Notes: generated from the sequence alone by a model not told the origin. A DNA stretch of 47,026 bases from Spirobacillus cienkowskii (GCA_003339605.1 QOVW01000071.1:1-47026); one strand, 5' to 3'; shown: positions 18,599 through 27,478, numbered from the stretch's first letter. Translations and numbers: made by a program.

Positions 18599-20527
18599 GT
18601 GACGATGATAAAAAACGTCATTCAAGAATCTCGTGACCTATATGGTATAGATGATTGGAGTTCTGGTTACTTTGGTATCTCCAACAAAGGAACAGTTCAA
18701 GTTCAACCCTTTGGAGATGAACGCGTTTCAATTGATATTTCAAAAATCCTTGAAATAGCAGCTGATAAAAAAGTGAAAACACCTTTAATTCTTCGTTTTC
18801 CGCAAATACTTGATACACAGCTAACGCGTTTACAAAATGCGTTTCGTAGTGCCATGGAAGAATTTAAATATGAGGGTGACCTCAGAGCTGTCTTTCCTTT
18901 TAAAGTTAACCAACGTAAAGAATTTATTGATGATTTGGTTAATAGTGGGAAAAAACATGTTTATGGCCTAGAAGTTGGGACAAAAACAGAATTATTTGCT
19001 GCTTTGTCTTACGATCTGCATCCCGAAGCCCTTTTTGTTTGCAATGGTTTTAAAGACTCTCGCTTTATTGAGCTTGCGTTTGATGCAAAAAAAATGGGTA
19101 AAAACGTAGTGCTTGTTATCGAAGGCACTGATGAGCTCAAATACATTATTAAGTACGCTAAAGAGGTTGGCTACTGCGTTAACATTGGCTTAAGAGCAAA
19201 GCTTTACGCTAAGGGCTCTGGAATGTGGGAAAAATCTGGAGGCATAGGCAGTAAATTTGGTTTAAATAGCGTTGAAATGATGGAAGCACTTTACCTGCTT
19301 GAAGAAGCGGGCTTTAAAGAACAGCTTGCCATGATTCATTATCATATTGGTTCGCAAATTACAGAAATAAAGCGTGTTAAAGTCGCAATGAAAGAGGCGG
19401 CACGCGTTTATGCAAAGATTTTAAAATCAGGTTTCAATCTGCGTTATTTAAACATTGGCGGCGGGATTGGAGTGGATTATGATGGCAGTAAAACAAGTTT
19501 TTATGTTAGCCACAACTACACAATGCAAGAGTTTGCCAATGACGTGATTTACATCATTCAAGACGTCTGCAAATCAGAAAATTGCAAAGCCCCTCACATT
19601 GTCAGCGAGAGTGGTCGCGCCGTAGCTGCTTATCATGCAGTGCTAATTACCGATGTCCGCGAAGTTGAAAAAACGGGTGGAGACCTTGAAGACTGGAAAA
19701 TTTCGCCAACAGACCATAGACTTCTTGCTGATATGATGAATTCTGTTGCATACATGAATGGCAAAAATTTTGTTGAGTATTTTCATGATGCGCTGCAATA
19801 TCGTGATGAACTTTTTACATTATTTAACCTGGGTTACTTAGAAATTGAAGAACGCGCTAAAGCCGAAGTGATTTATTACGCTCTCTGTAACAAAGCATTA
19901 ACGTTTTATCGCAACTCAGGAATGCAGCTTGAAGAATTTGATGAACTCGAAAAAAACCAGTTTGGCAAATATATGGCAAACTTTTCGATGTTTCAGTCTA
20001 TTCCAGATTCATTAGGCATTGATCAGCTTTTTCCTGTTATGCCAATTACAAGACTCAACGAAAAAACCGAGCATCACGGCGTGATCATGGATCTGACCTG
20101 CGATAGCGATGGCTGTTTGGATAAGTTTGTCGACAAACGTGATATCAAGCATTCTTTAGCGTTGCATATTCCTAAGTCTAACGAACCTTATTACATAGGA
20201 TTCTTCCTTGTGGGAGCATATCAAGAGGCTTTAGGTAACAACCACAATCTCTTTGGGGCTGTGAATGAGTTGATTGTGCGCGTGAGCGAAACGGGTGATA
20301 TCAATGCAGTTGAAGTGGTCAAAGGCGAAGACGTTGGCGAAATTCTGAGAATCATGAATTACCGTGATGAAGACATTATCAACGGCTATGCATTGCAATT
20401 GAATCGAAATGTTGCGGCAGGCATTATCAATCAAGAAGAAAGCGACCAAATTATTCAAAAAGTGAAAGACTTTTTTAGTGAATATCCCTATTTAGTAAGA
20501 AAAAGTTCCTTAGAAATTATTGGTTAA
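18599..20527 (+). CDS. speA: Biosynthetic arginine decarboxylase
   Basis: A 642-residue PLP enzyme of the long SpeA type, converting arginine to agmatine, the first step of putrescine and spermidine synthesis. The pyridoxal lysine is K102 in FPFKVNQRK. Other marks are YGLEVGTKTEL, IHYHIGSQIT, LNIGGGIGVDYDG, SESGRAVAAYHA and the C-terminal LTCDSDGCLDKF, which holds the active-site Cys/Asp region. Length matches E. coli SpeA (658). I keep 18602-18604-proximal ATG usage open: the frame starts at 18599 (the GTG of GGAGTGTGACG), or at the ATG at 18605 (GGAGTGTGACGATG), which is better spaced from the SD. A strong terminator follows at 20542. Confidence 0.93.
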   Translation: MTMIKNVIQESRDLYGIDDWSSGYFGISNKGTVQVQPFGDERVSIDISKILEIAADKKVKTPLILRFPQILDTQLTRLQNAFRSAMEEFKYEGDLRAVFPFKVNQRKEFIDDLVNSGKKHVYGLEVGTKTELFAALSYDLHPEALFVCNGFKDSRFIELAFDAKKMGKNVVLVIEGTDELKYIIKYAKEVGYCVNIGLRAKLYAKGSGMWEKSGGIGSKFGLNSVEMMEALYLLEEAGFKEQLAMIHYHIGSQITEIKRVKVAMKEAARVYAKILKSGFNLRYLNIGGGIGVDYDGSKTSFYVSHNYTMQEFANDVIYIIQDVCKSENCKAPHIVSESGRAVAAYHAVLITDVREVEKTGGDLEDWKISPTDHRLLADMMNSVAYMNGKNFVEYFHDALQYRDELFTLFNLGYLEIEERAKAEVIYYALCNKALTFYRNSGMQLEEFDELEKNQFGKYMANFSMFQSIPDSLGIDQLFPVMPITRLNEKTEHHGVIMDLTCDSDGCLDKFVDKRDIKHSLALHIPKSNEPYYIGFFLVGAYQEALGNNHNLFGAVNELIVRVSETGDINAVEVVKGEDVGEILRIMNYRDEDIINGYALQLNRNVAAGIINQEESDQIIQKVKDFFSEYPYLVRKSSLEIIG

Positions 20528-20541
20528 ACCGATTATCCTAC

Positions 20542-20570
20542 AACCCCTTGATTTATCAAGGGGTTTTTTA
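20542..20570 (+). terminator. Rho-independent terminator of speA
   Basis: AACCCCTTGAT (20542-20552) and ATCAAGGGGTT (20555-20565) form a perfect 11-bp stem (9 bp if a 6-nt loop is preferred). It runs into TTTTTT at 20564-20569. It starts 15 bases after the speA stop and separates speA from folD. Confidence 0.88.
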
Positions 20571-20586
20571 TTAAGGGGTGATGCTG

Positions 20587-21498
20587 ATGACATTTTTTAA
20601 CAGAGCTTTGCAAGCGGGGTTTACAATTCCAAATCTTGCAAGTGAGCAAGAATTCTTTCCTACAACTCATTGTAAAATTTTGAACGGAAAAAGACTAAGC
20701 GCAAATTTTGTAGAACAAGCGCAAAAGCTTTGCAAAGGTAAAATCACTCCTTGTTTGGCAGTGGTTTTAGTTGGAGAAGACCCTGCTTCTCATGTTTATG
20801 TCAATCACAAAATAAAAGTTTTTGCTGAAGCAGGTTTTCAATCCAAACGCCACCTTTTTTCAAGTTCTGAAGTGAGTGAAAAAAAACTCATTCAACTCAT
20901 TCATGAGCTGAATGATGATCAATCCATTCATGGTATTCTTGTACAACTTCCTTTACCAAATCAACTAAATTCTAATAATATTTTAAAATATATTAAACCC
21001 GAAAAAGATGTCGATGGATTTTTAGCTACCAATATTGGCTCTCTCACACTTGGTGAATTGAATGTGCCACTTGCCTGCACACCACTTGGCATTCTGACAA
21101 TGCTTTCGGCGTATGGAATTGAAATTTCTAGCAAGCATGCCGTCATCATTGGACGTAGCAACATTGTTGGAAAACCAACTGCAATGCTGCTATTAAATTC
21201 TGACGCAACAGTCACCATCACGCACTCTAAAACAAAAAATTTAAAAGACATTTGCCAAAGTGCAGACATCTTGATTGCTGCTGCAGGACAACCAGAATTG
21301 GTTACACAAAGCTTTATCAAACAGAATGCTGTGGTGATTGATGTGGGAATTCATAAAAAGGCGGATGGAAAATTATGTGGTGATGTGGCTTCTGATGCAA
21401 AGCACAAAGCAAGTGCGTTAAGTCCTGTGCCTGGTGGCGTTGGCCCCATGACCATTGCTATGCTTATGCTCAATACAGCCCTTGCAGCTTGGAAATAG
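20587..21498 (+). CDS. folD: Bifunctional methylenetetrahydrofolate dehydrogenase / cyclohydrolase
   Basis: About 303 residues. FolD converts 5,10-methylene-THF to 10-formyl-THF in two steps using NADP+. Motifs: GEDPASHVYVNHKIK with the catalytic lysine region, HGILVQLPLP, PEKDVDGF, IIGRSNIVGKP in the Rossmann part, and PVPGGVGPMTIAML. The N-terminus is about 30 residues longer than in E. coli FolD; the usual start lies near KILNGKRLS. I chose the ATG at 20587, eight bases from AAGGGG; ATG 20581 and GTG 20578 are in the same frame. The SD lies directly behind the speA terminator. Confidence 0.93.
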   Translation: MTFFNRALQAGFTIPNLASEQEFFPTTHCKILNGKRLSANFVEQAQKLCKGKITPCLAVVLVGEDPASHVYVNHKIKVFAEAGFQSKRHLFSSSEVSEKKLIQLIHELNDDQSIHGILVQLPLPNQLNSNNILKYIKPEKDVDGFLATNIGSLTLGELNVPLACTPLGILTMLSAYGIEISSKHAVIIGRSNIVGKPTAMLLLNSDATVTITHSKTKNLKDICQSADILIAAAGQPELVTQSFIKQNAVVIDVGIHKKADGKLCGDVASDAKHKASALSPVPGGVGPMTIAMLMLNTALAAWK

Positions 21499-21515
21499 AT
21501 ATTATTTGCAAGCTG
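21485..21515. terminator. Possible shared hairpin between convergent folD and corA
   Basis: CAGCTTG (21485-21491) pairs with CAAGCTG (21509-21515), and inside it AAATA pairs with TATTT across a G/G mismatch, leaving a GATAT loop. It overlaps the folD stop codon and lies 8 bases from the corA stop. There is no good T-run on either side, so termination is only suggested by position. Confidence 0.35.
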
Positions 21516-21522
21516 TGAATAA

Positions 21523-22557
21523 CTATTTGACTTCGTCTTCTTTTAAACTTTCATCAAACACATGAAAATGTTTTGAGTTCTCAAATTTTCGCGTTAAAAA
21601 TGGGTAATGCTGCTGAATTTTTTTATCATACAATTTTCTTTTTTTAATAATTTTTTCTTTGTGATATTTATTATAAACAATAAATAAAAGTATTAGCAAT
21701 GGCGTGGCAAATATTAAAATTAAACCAAATATCATAAACCAAAAATCTTGAAATGGCATACTTGTAAAGTTCATGCCAAAAACTCCTGTTAACACACTCA
21801 TTGGCAACATAAATGCATTAATCAATGTTAATTTACGCATTTCTTGATTAAATCTCGCGCCAGATGAACCATAATACACATCCATCAAAGCAATTGCCTG
21901 TAACCTTAAATAATTGATATTTTGCACAACTTTAGTGCTATGATCTTCAATATTTCGTATTTGAAATTTTTGTTCAACATTAAACTCATGTTTTTCTAAA
22001 TGATGAAACACACTAGCCACTGGACATATTGTCTGTTCTGCTTCTAAAACAAGAAACTTAATTCTCAACATGTTTTTAGGATTGATTTGCTTAGAAATAA
22101 TCTTTTTCTCTAATAATTGAAGAATATGTTTTAAAGCCTGTACATAAAGTTCTATATGGTCTACCAACGAATTAAACAGCTGACAAATTGCATCATTTAA
22201 AATAATACTTTGACCTTTTTGAAAGCACACCATTTTCCAGCTTGCAAATATTTGCGTTGGCACTTCATTTGCAATCAGCAAAAGAAAATCATTGCCAATG
22301 ACAATATGTAACTCAATTGGAGCAGATAAATATGGGTGAAAGTAATACCAGACAATAAATTGGTAATGACTAAACGATTCAACTTTAGCTCTTTGATTGC
22401 GGTGCAAGCAATCTTCAACTGTTAAATGATGAAGTTTAAATTTGCCTGCTAAATTTTGCATTTGAAAATGCGCTTCTTCGGGATTTTTGCTTAAAATCAG
22501 CTCTTCGTAAGTATAATTACGACCTTGAAATTTTTTAGTTAGGATGATTTCAGACAA
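21523..22557 (-). CDS. corA: CorA-family magnesium/cobalt transporter
   Basis: 344 residues with the CorA layout: a cytoplasmic alpha/beta N-terminal domain (LTVEDCLHRNQRAKVESF), a long helix, then two C-terminal transmembrane segments. The first of these (LINAFMLPMSVLTGVFGMNFTSMP) carries the diagnostic GMN, the second is about IFGLILIFATPLLILLFIVY. These form the pentameric Mg2+ channel in the inner membrane. The start is a TTG at 22557 (TTGTCTGAAATC), with GAGAGG seven bases upstream; that SD lies inside the right arm of the hairpin ending rpsD (see 22556-22628). A basic KKIQQHYPFLTRKFENSK tail follows the last helix. Confidence 0.9.
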   Translation of the reverse strand: MSEIILTKKFQGRNYTYEELILSKNPEEAHFQMQNLAGKFKLHHLTVEDCLHRNQRAKVESFSHYQFIVWYYFHPYLSAPIELHIVIGNDFLLLIANEVPTQIFASWKMVCFQKGQSIILNDAICQLFNSLVDHIELYVQALKHILQLLEKKIISKQINPKNMLRIKFLVLEAEQTICPVASVFHHLEKHEFNVEQKFQIRNIEDHSTKVVQNINYLRLQAIALMDVYYGSSGARFNQEMRKLTLINAFMLPMSVLTGVFGMNFTSMPFQDFWFMIFGLILIFATPLLILLFIVYNKYHKEKIIKKRKLYDKKIQQHYPFLTRKFENSKHFHVFDESLKEDEVK

Positions 22558-22628
22558 AAAAAGACCTCTCGCTTTTTTCCCATTTTTAAATGGAGGTTAC
22601 GTTTTAACTTCGTAACAAAGCGAGAGGT
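22556..22628 (-). terminator. Branched hairpin: rpsD terminator overlapping the corA SD
   Basis: ACCTCTCGCTTT (read on the minus strand from 22628) pairs perfectly over 12 bp with AAAGCGAGAGGT (22575-22564), followed by a run of seven T up to the corA TTG. Within the loop two further hairpins exist: GTTACG/CGTAAC (22596-22601 with 22611-22616) and CCATTT/AAATGG (22580-22585 with 22588-22593), giving a three-stem branched fold. The U-run makes it a terminator for rpsD, and the same arm contains the corA Shine-Dalgarno GAGAGG. Confidence 0.75.
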
Positions 22629-22662
22629 TCTTTAATCTTTAAGAAAAAGACTGATCTGTTCT

Positions 22663-23271
22663 TTAGCCGCGTTGCGCGTAATATTCAACGACAAGACGTT
22701 CATTCACACTAAGAAGAACCTCTTCACGAGAACATGTACTCACTACAGAAGCTTGAAGCTTGTCTGCACTAAGGCTTAAAAACGCAGGAGGCTGCGCATT
22801 AGAACGGTGAACAATATTGTTCTTAACCAGATTTAATGTGGCTTCTTTGTTAGTTGGTACAATCACTTCTCCTGGTTTACACTGATAACCTGGCATATTG
22901 ACACGACGGCCGTTAACATGAACGTGTCCATGACGGACAAGCTGACGCGCAGCAGGGATTGTAGGTGCAAATCCAAGACGGAAGACAATGCTGTCTAAAC
23001 GCATTTCGCAAATACGAAGAAGTGCTTCGCCTGTAAGGGTTTTTGCCTTACGAGCTGCTTTTATATAGCGTTGCATTTGTTTTTCGGTAAGACCATAATT
23101 AAAACGGATTTTTTGCTTTTCCTCAAGGGCAAGAGCAAATTCTGATTTTTTTTGTGGTGCTGCGCCGTGTTGTCCAGGACGAGACTTTCTTTTAATTTCT
23201 TTATTTGTAAGCCCTGGCAAAGTTCCGAGGCGACGAGCAATGCGCATGCGTGGGCCAGTGTAACGAGACAT
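22663..23271 (-). CDS. rpsD: 30S ribosomal protein S4
   Basis: 202 residues starting MSRYTGPRMRIARRLG, as in bacterial S4. Further marks are RKSRPGQHG, the KQKIRFNYGLTEKQMQRY stretch, and the S4 RNA-binding domain LDSIVFRLGFAPTIPAARQLVRHGHVHVNGRRVNMP. It nucleates 30S assembly. I start at the ATG at 23271, ten codons inside a longer open frame, because it fits the family N-terminus. GGAGG lies 12 bases upstream, with a small GTACTtAGTAC inverted repeat between that would shorten the distance. It is a single gene here, not within an rpsM-rpsK-rpoA operon. Confidence 0.96.
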   Translation of the reverse strand: MSRYTGPRMRIARRLGTLPGLTNKEIKRKSRPGQHGAAPQKKSEFALALEEKQKIRFNYGLTEKQMQRYIKAARKAKTLTGEALLRICEMRLDSIVFRLGFAPTIPAARQLVRHGHVHVNGRRVNMPGYQCKPGEVIVPTNKEATLNLVKNNIVHRSNAQPPAFLSLSADKLQASVVSTCSREEVLLSVNERLVVEYYAQRG

Positions 23272-23312
23272 ATGTACTAAGTACCTCCATAAAATGTTCA
23301 AAACACAGGCGC

Positions 23313-23341
23313 ACTATATGTTTTTTATTTTCATAAGTGAA
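23313..23341 (-). promoter_or_regulatory. Probable rpsD promoter
   Basis: On the minus strand TTCACT (23341-23336) and TATAGT (23318-23313) are 17 bases apart, both close to the sigma-70 consensus. Transcription would begin about 30-35 bases before the rpsD start. Confidence 0.5.
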
Positions 23342-23433
23342 GCTCTTATTGAAAATCTTTGCATGTTTTTTTTACGCCTATGCCTTTCTTGTAACAAATC
23401 AAAATCATTAAAAAAACTTAAACAATGCACAAA

Positions 23434-24120
23434 CTAAATGCTTTTAAAAAAGCGATCTGTGCGAAATTCCGGAAAAAAACGAGAGTCACCCTCAGTAGAG
23501 AATAAAACGAAAGCCGCTTTCCCATACAAACGGGACTCTTCTACAAAACCAAAAACACGGCTGTCAACAGATTGGTCTCGATTGTCTCCAAGGACAAAAA
23601 ACTTTCCAGGAGGAACAATAAACTTTTTGTACTCAAAAAAAGTCGCTCCCTTTTCCTCGGATATCAGTATAGGATGAGAGGGCAAATGTAAATCTCTATT
23701 TTCTTCTATCAAAATATTGCCCAAACACGCTCCTTCATTGCTCTCTTTTAGGCAACGCTGTTGCAGAATCAAACCATTAACCGAAATCACTCCTTGCTTA
23801 AAACGAATCACATCTCCAGGAAGACCAATAATTCTTTTAATGTAAGTGCCTTGCCCATTTGGCGATGCAAAAAAAACAATATCACCACGCAAAGGGCTGT
23901 TCCAGGTTAACAAAGGTTTTTCTTGTAAAGGAAACCGAATACCGTAAGAAAGCTTATTTAAAACAACCCTATCTCCAGGAACAATAGAAGGCATCATAGA
24001 TGGACTTGGAATTAAATAAACACCCAGCACAAAAGCATATAATATTCCAAAAAACAGAATAAAACTCAGAACCCATAAGGACTCTTTGAATAGACTTTTT
24101 TTCACGCATTCCTCACTCAT
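23434..24120 (-). CDS. lepB: Signal peptidase I
   Basis: 228 residues. One N-terminal membrane segment (about 16-37, VLSFILFFGILYAFVLGVYLI) anchors the protein, with the active site in the periplasm. The catalytic serine is S41 in PSPSMMPSI and the general-base lysine is K95 in YIKRIIGLPGD. Box E is FVLGDNRDQSVDSRVFGFV. It cleaves signal peptides from exported proteins, several of which are encoded in this window. The ATG at 24120 lies 165 bases from the divergent ileS. It is 132 bases upstream of the separately promoted rpsD. Confidence 0.94.
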   Translation of the reverse strand: MSEECVKKSLFKESLWVLSFILFFGILYAFVLGVYLIPSPSMMPSIVPGDRVVLNKLSYGIRFPLQEKPLLTWNSPLRGDIVFFASPNGQGTYIKRIIGLPGDVIRFKQGVISVNGLILQQRCLKESNEGACLGNILIEENRDLHLPSHPILISEEKGATFFEYKKFIVPPGKFFVLGDNRDQSVDSRVFGFVEESRLYGKAAFVLFSTEGDSRFFPEFRTDRFFKSI

Positions 24121-24221
24121 AAAACTAAAAAAATCTAAACTTCTTAAATTCGTGAGGAGTACACATACACTATTCTTTACGATTTTCCAGCTAAAACTCT
24201 ATGCAATTAAACAAAAATTTT

Positions 24222-24253
24222 GGTATACCCACTAGAATACCGATTTTTTCGGT
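24222..24253 (+). promoter_or_regulatory. Overlapping small hairpins in the ileS leader
   Basis: GGTAT (24222-24226) can pair with ATACC (24237-24241). The last three bases of that arm are shared with ACCGA (24239-24243), which pairs with TCGGT (24249-24253). The two 5-bp stems exclude each other. They are short; no T-box elements (specifier loop, AGGGTGGNACCGCG) are seen, so this is only a weak indication of leader structure. Confidence 0.2.
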
Positions 24254-24285
24254 TCCAATTTTAACAAAGTCTTTAGGAGCTTTCT

Positions 24286-27200
24286 ATGCAAGTCGAAAAA
24301 CCCGCCAAAGGGATAGATTTTCCCGCGGTCGAACGAGAAGTCCTTAATAAATGGGATAAAGAAAATACTTTCCAACGCAGCATTTCAGAACGCCCCCAAA
24401 ATAAAAAGTATAACTATTATGATGGCCCCCCCTTTGCAACAGGTCTTCCTCATTTTGGCCATTTTGTGCCCAGTTCTATTAAAGATGCTTTTCCAAGATA
24501 TTTTACAATGAAAGGCTACCGGACTGAGCGAAGATTTGGCTGGGATTGTCATGGAGTTCCCGTAGAACTTTTAGTACAAAAAGAGCTTGGCTTAAATGGC
24601 AAAGTGGATATTGAAGAATATGGTATTGCAAAATTTAATCGTGCCTGCCGCGAATCTGTTTTGCGCTACACGCGAGAATGGCGTCAGTACATAAAAAAAC
24701 TCGGCCGTTGGGTTGATATGGACAATGAATACCGCACAATGGACCCTGAGTTTATGGAAAGCGTTTGGAGCGCTTTTCAAAAACTTTGGCAAAAAGGTCT
24801 TATTTATGAAGGCAAATTTGTTGTTAGCTATTCAACAGCACTGGGCACCACTCTTTCTAACTTTGAGGCTAGTCAAGACTACAGAGACATCCAAGACCCC
24901 TCTCTTACCGTTAAAGCAAAACTCACCGGAAAACATTCTGGTAAAAATTTACTAGTATGGACAACAACCCCATGGACCCTTCCGGCAAATTTTGCCGTTG
25001 CCATTGATGCCAAAGGCACTTATGTCGAAGTGCATGATCTCACTACAAATGAAAATTACTATATTCTTAAAGAACGTGTGAGCGCTTACTGGCCCAATGA
25101 AAGCTCTTATCAACATATTCGTGAATTTTATGGCGAAGAACTCGTTAATACGTCTTATGAGCCATTTTTTGATCACTGGGTTGCTCAAGCAGGGACGACA
25201 GCATTTAAGGTTTATGCAACCAATTACGTGCTTCACGATACAGGAACAGGAGCCGTTCACACTGCACCTGCGTTTGGCGAAGATGACTTTAATGCTGCAA
25301 AACAATATGAGTTGCCAATTTTTGATCATTTAGATGCAAACGGCAAATTTATCGAAGGAAATCTTAAAGAAATTGTTGGCCTTGATTTTAAAGCGGGCGA
25401 CAAGGCAATTATTGCCGATCTCAAAAAACGCGGTTTTGTGTTCAAGCATGAAACCTTTGTCCATAGCTACCCCCACTGCTACCGTTCGGGCGTGCCGCTT
25501 ATGTATCGCGCTGTTCCTTCTTGGTTTGTTAAGATTCAAGAAAATAAAGATCTCCTTCTTAAAATGAACGCGCAAATCAATTGGATGCCAGAGCACATCA
25601 AAACTGGCCGTTTTGGCAAATGGCTCGAAAATGCAAAAGATTGGAATATCGGTCGCTCGCGGTACTGGGGCAATCCGATTCCAATTTGGAAAAATACAAA
25701 CACCGGAGAAGAAATTTGTCTAGGATCTATAGCAGAATTACAAAAGTACACTGACAAAAAAATTACCGATTTGCATATGGAATTTATTGATGACATAGAG
25801 ATCCCATCTCAAAAGCATCCTGGTACCTATTTAAAGCGTGTGCCATTTGTCTTGGACTGTTGGTTTGAATCTGGCTCTATGCCGTATGCGCAGCACCATT
25901 ATCCATTTAAACGCGCAGAAGAATTTGAATCTTTATTTCCTGCAGATTTTATTTGCGAAGGCCTCGACCAAACGCGAGGCTGGTTTTATACGCTCACTCT
26001 GCTTTCAACATTATTATTTGAAAAACCTGCTTTTAAAAATGCTATTGTCAATGGCCTGATTTTAGCAGAAGACGGTCGCAAAATGAGCAAAAGCCTGAAA
26101 AACTACCCAGACCCAATGAAAACGCTTGATGAATTTGGTGCCGATTCTGTGCGTCTATTTCTGCTCGCATCGCCTGCCACAATGGCTGAAGAAGTGCGCT
26201 TTAGTGTAGAAGGCGTAAAAGAAAGTACCCGACGCATTTTGCTCCCACTCTGGAACGCGTACAGCTTTTTTACAACATATGCGTCTATTGATAAATGGGA
26301 TCCTGAAACACAACTTCTTAAGAGCCAAAATCAACTGGATCAATGGATTTTATTAAGAACGAATGAACTCTTAAAAAACATTGATCATTTTATGAATAGC
26401 TATCAAGTTGCTAAGGTTGTTCCTGCTCTCATTGAGTTTTTTGATGATTTGAATAACTGGTATATTCGTAGAAGTCGTCGTCGTTTCTGGGAAAGCGACA
26501 AAGCCGCTTACTCAACGTTATACCAAGTTTTACTCCAAGCCACTCAATTGCTTGCGCCATTTGCACCGTTTGCCGCAGAATATTTTTATGAAAAACTTGC
26601 CTTAACCCCAGAGCTGCAAAAAACAGGAAGTGTTCATTTATCGTTATTACCAGAACCTCGAGACATCACCTCCCAAGAAAAAGAACTTTTACAGGATGTG
26701 TCGATTTCTCGTCGCGTTGTTGATTTGGGGCGCACCATTCGCGTGACACATAAACTTAAAAATCGTCAACCATTACAAAAATTAACTGTTGGTGTGTTAT
26801 CACAACAGTTAGGAAATCAAATTTTAAAATTAAAATCTGTAATTTGTGAAGAACTCAATGTTAAGGATGTTGCAATCACTTACAATCCTTCTGAGCTTGC
26901 TAAAATTATTGTGAAACCTAATTTTAAAGTACTCGGTAAAACTCTAGGAGATCGCATTAAAGAATTGCAATCACTTTTAGTTGACCTGTCTCAAGAAGAT
27001 TCTCTTAAAGCACTTCGTAAAGAAACAATCACTCTTAAAGATTTTTGCCTGACCCCAGAAATGGTACATGTTGAGCTGCGTCCTAGCGGAACCCATCTTG
27101 TTGCTTCTGATGCAGAAATCGTAACAGCACTCGATCCGCATATCACTGAAGAATTGCGCCTTGAAGGGATTGCAAGAGAACTTGTCAGCTTAATTCAAAA

Positions 27201-27420
27201 AGCCAGAAAATCTGCGGATTTTAATGTTGAAGACAAATTGAATTTGGTGATTCAAGCCAAAAGCTCTGGATTGATGCATGCAATTCAAGCCAACAAAGCA
27301 TACATTGAAGAAGAGACCTTATCTCAAATTGTAGCAGAAATTGGCGCTAAACATGACTACCAAACAGAGCTTGATTGCGAAGGCGAAAAAGTTTTTATTA
27401 TAATGAGTTTGGCACGTTAA
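24286..27420 (+). CDS. ileS: Isoleucyl-tRNA synthetase, type 2 (eukaryote-like)
   Basis: 1044 residues. The HIGH-type motif is HFGH at 56-59 (FATGLPHFGH), WDCHGVPVE follows, and KMSKS is at 599-603. The CP1 editing domain lies between, with the conserved TTTPWTLPANFA. The C-terminal part lacks the Cys-rich zinc finger of the E. coli-type enzyme. These traits and the sequence style mark the class called IleRS2, related to eukaryotic cytosolic IleRS and to MupA, which is typically little inhibited by mupirocin. TTAGGAGCTTTCT precedes the ATG at 24286. The gene ends at a perfect 16-bp terminator. Confidence 0.93.
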   Translation: MQVEKPAKGIDFPAVEREVLNKWDKENTFQRSISERPQNKKYNYYDGPPFATGLPHFGHFVPSSIKDAFPRYFTMKGYRTERRFGWDCHGVPVELLVQKELGLNGKVDIEEYGIAKFNRACRESVLRYTREWRQYIKKLGRWVDMDNEYRTMDPEFMESVWSAFQKLWQKGLIYEGKFVVSYSTALGTTLSNFEASQDYRDIQDPSLTVKAKLTGKHSGKNLLVWTTTPWTLPANFAVAIDAKGTYVEVHDLTTNENYYILKERVSAYWPNESSYQHIREFYGEELVNTSYEPFFDHWVAQAGTTAFKVYATNYVLHDTGTGAVHTAPAFGEDDFNAAKQYELPIFDHLDANGKFIEGNLKEIVGLDFKAGDKAIIADLKKRGFVFKHETFVHSYPHCYRSGVPLMYRAVPSWFVKIQENKDLLLKMNAQINWMPEHIKTGRFGKWLENAKDWNIGRSRYWGNPIPIWKNTNTGEEICLGSIAELQKYTDKKITDLHMEFIDDIEIPSQKHPGTYLKRVPFVLDCWFESGSMPYAQHHYPFKRAEEFESLFPADFICEGLDQTRGWFYTLTLLSTLLFEKPAFKNAIVNGLILAEDGRKMSKSLKNYPDPMKTLDEFGADSVRLFLLASPATMAEEVRFSVEGVKESTRRILLPLWNAYSFFTTYASIDKWDPETQLLKSQNQLDQWILLRTNELLKNIDHFMNSYQVAKVVPALIEFFDDLNNWYIRRSRRRFWESDKAAYSTLYQVLLQATQLLAPFAPFAAEYFYEKLALTPELQKTGSVHLSLLPEPRDITSQEKELLQDVSISRRVVDLGRTIRVTHKLKNRQPLQKLTVGVLSQQLGNQILKLKSVICEELNVKDVAITYNPSELAKIIVKPNFKVLGKTLGDRIKELQSLLVDLSQEDSLKALRKETITLKDFCLTPEMVHVELRPSGTHLVASDAEIVTALDPHITEELRLEGIARELVSLIQKARKSADFNVEDKLNLVIQAKSSGLMHAIQANKAYIEEETLSQIVAEIGAKHDYQTELDCEGEKVFIIMSLAR

Positions 27421-27423
27421 ATA

Positions 27424-27459
27424 TTACAAAACCCACCCTAAAAAGGGTGGGTTTTGTAA
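27424..27459. terminator. Bidirectional terminator, ileS / small exported protein gene
   Basis: TTACAAAACCCACCCT (27424-27439) and AGGGTGGGTTTTGTAA (27444-27459) form a perfect 16-bp stem with an AAAA loop. The TTTT and AAAA inside the arms give a U-run in either direction. It lies between the convergent stops at 27420 and 27479. Confidence 0.85.
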
Positions 27460-27478
27460 ATCAGGCTCCAGATTAAGA

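Noticed and set aside
20961-21320. 119-codon minus-strand frame inside folD
   Set aside because: It lies wholly within the well-conserved folD gene on the other strand and has no SD or known motif.
22556-22628. M-box magnesium riboswitch before corA
   Set aside because: Too short and lacks the M-box conserved helices; only a branched hairpin is present.
23272-23301. Ten extra codons at the rpsD N-terminus
   Set aside because: Bacterial S4 begins close to MSRYxGP; the extension includes the SD region.
24121-24285. T-box riboswitch before ileS
   Set aside because: No specifier stem, no conserved T-box sequence, and no terminator/antiterminator pair large enough.
24952-25329. 125-codon minus-strand frame inside ileS
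   Set aside because: Antisense of the conserved CP1 editing domain; cysteines arise by chance from the reverse frame.
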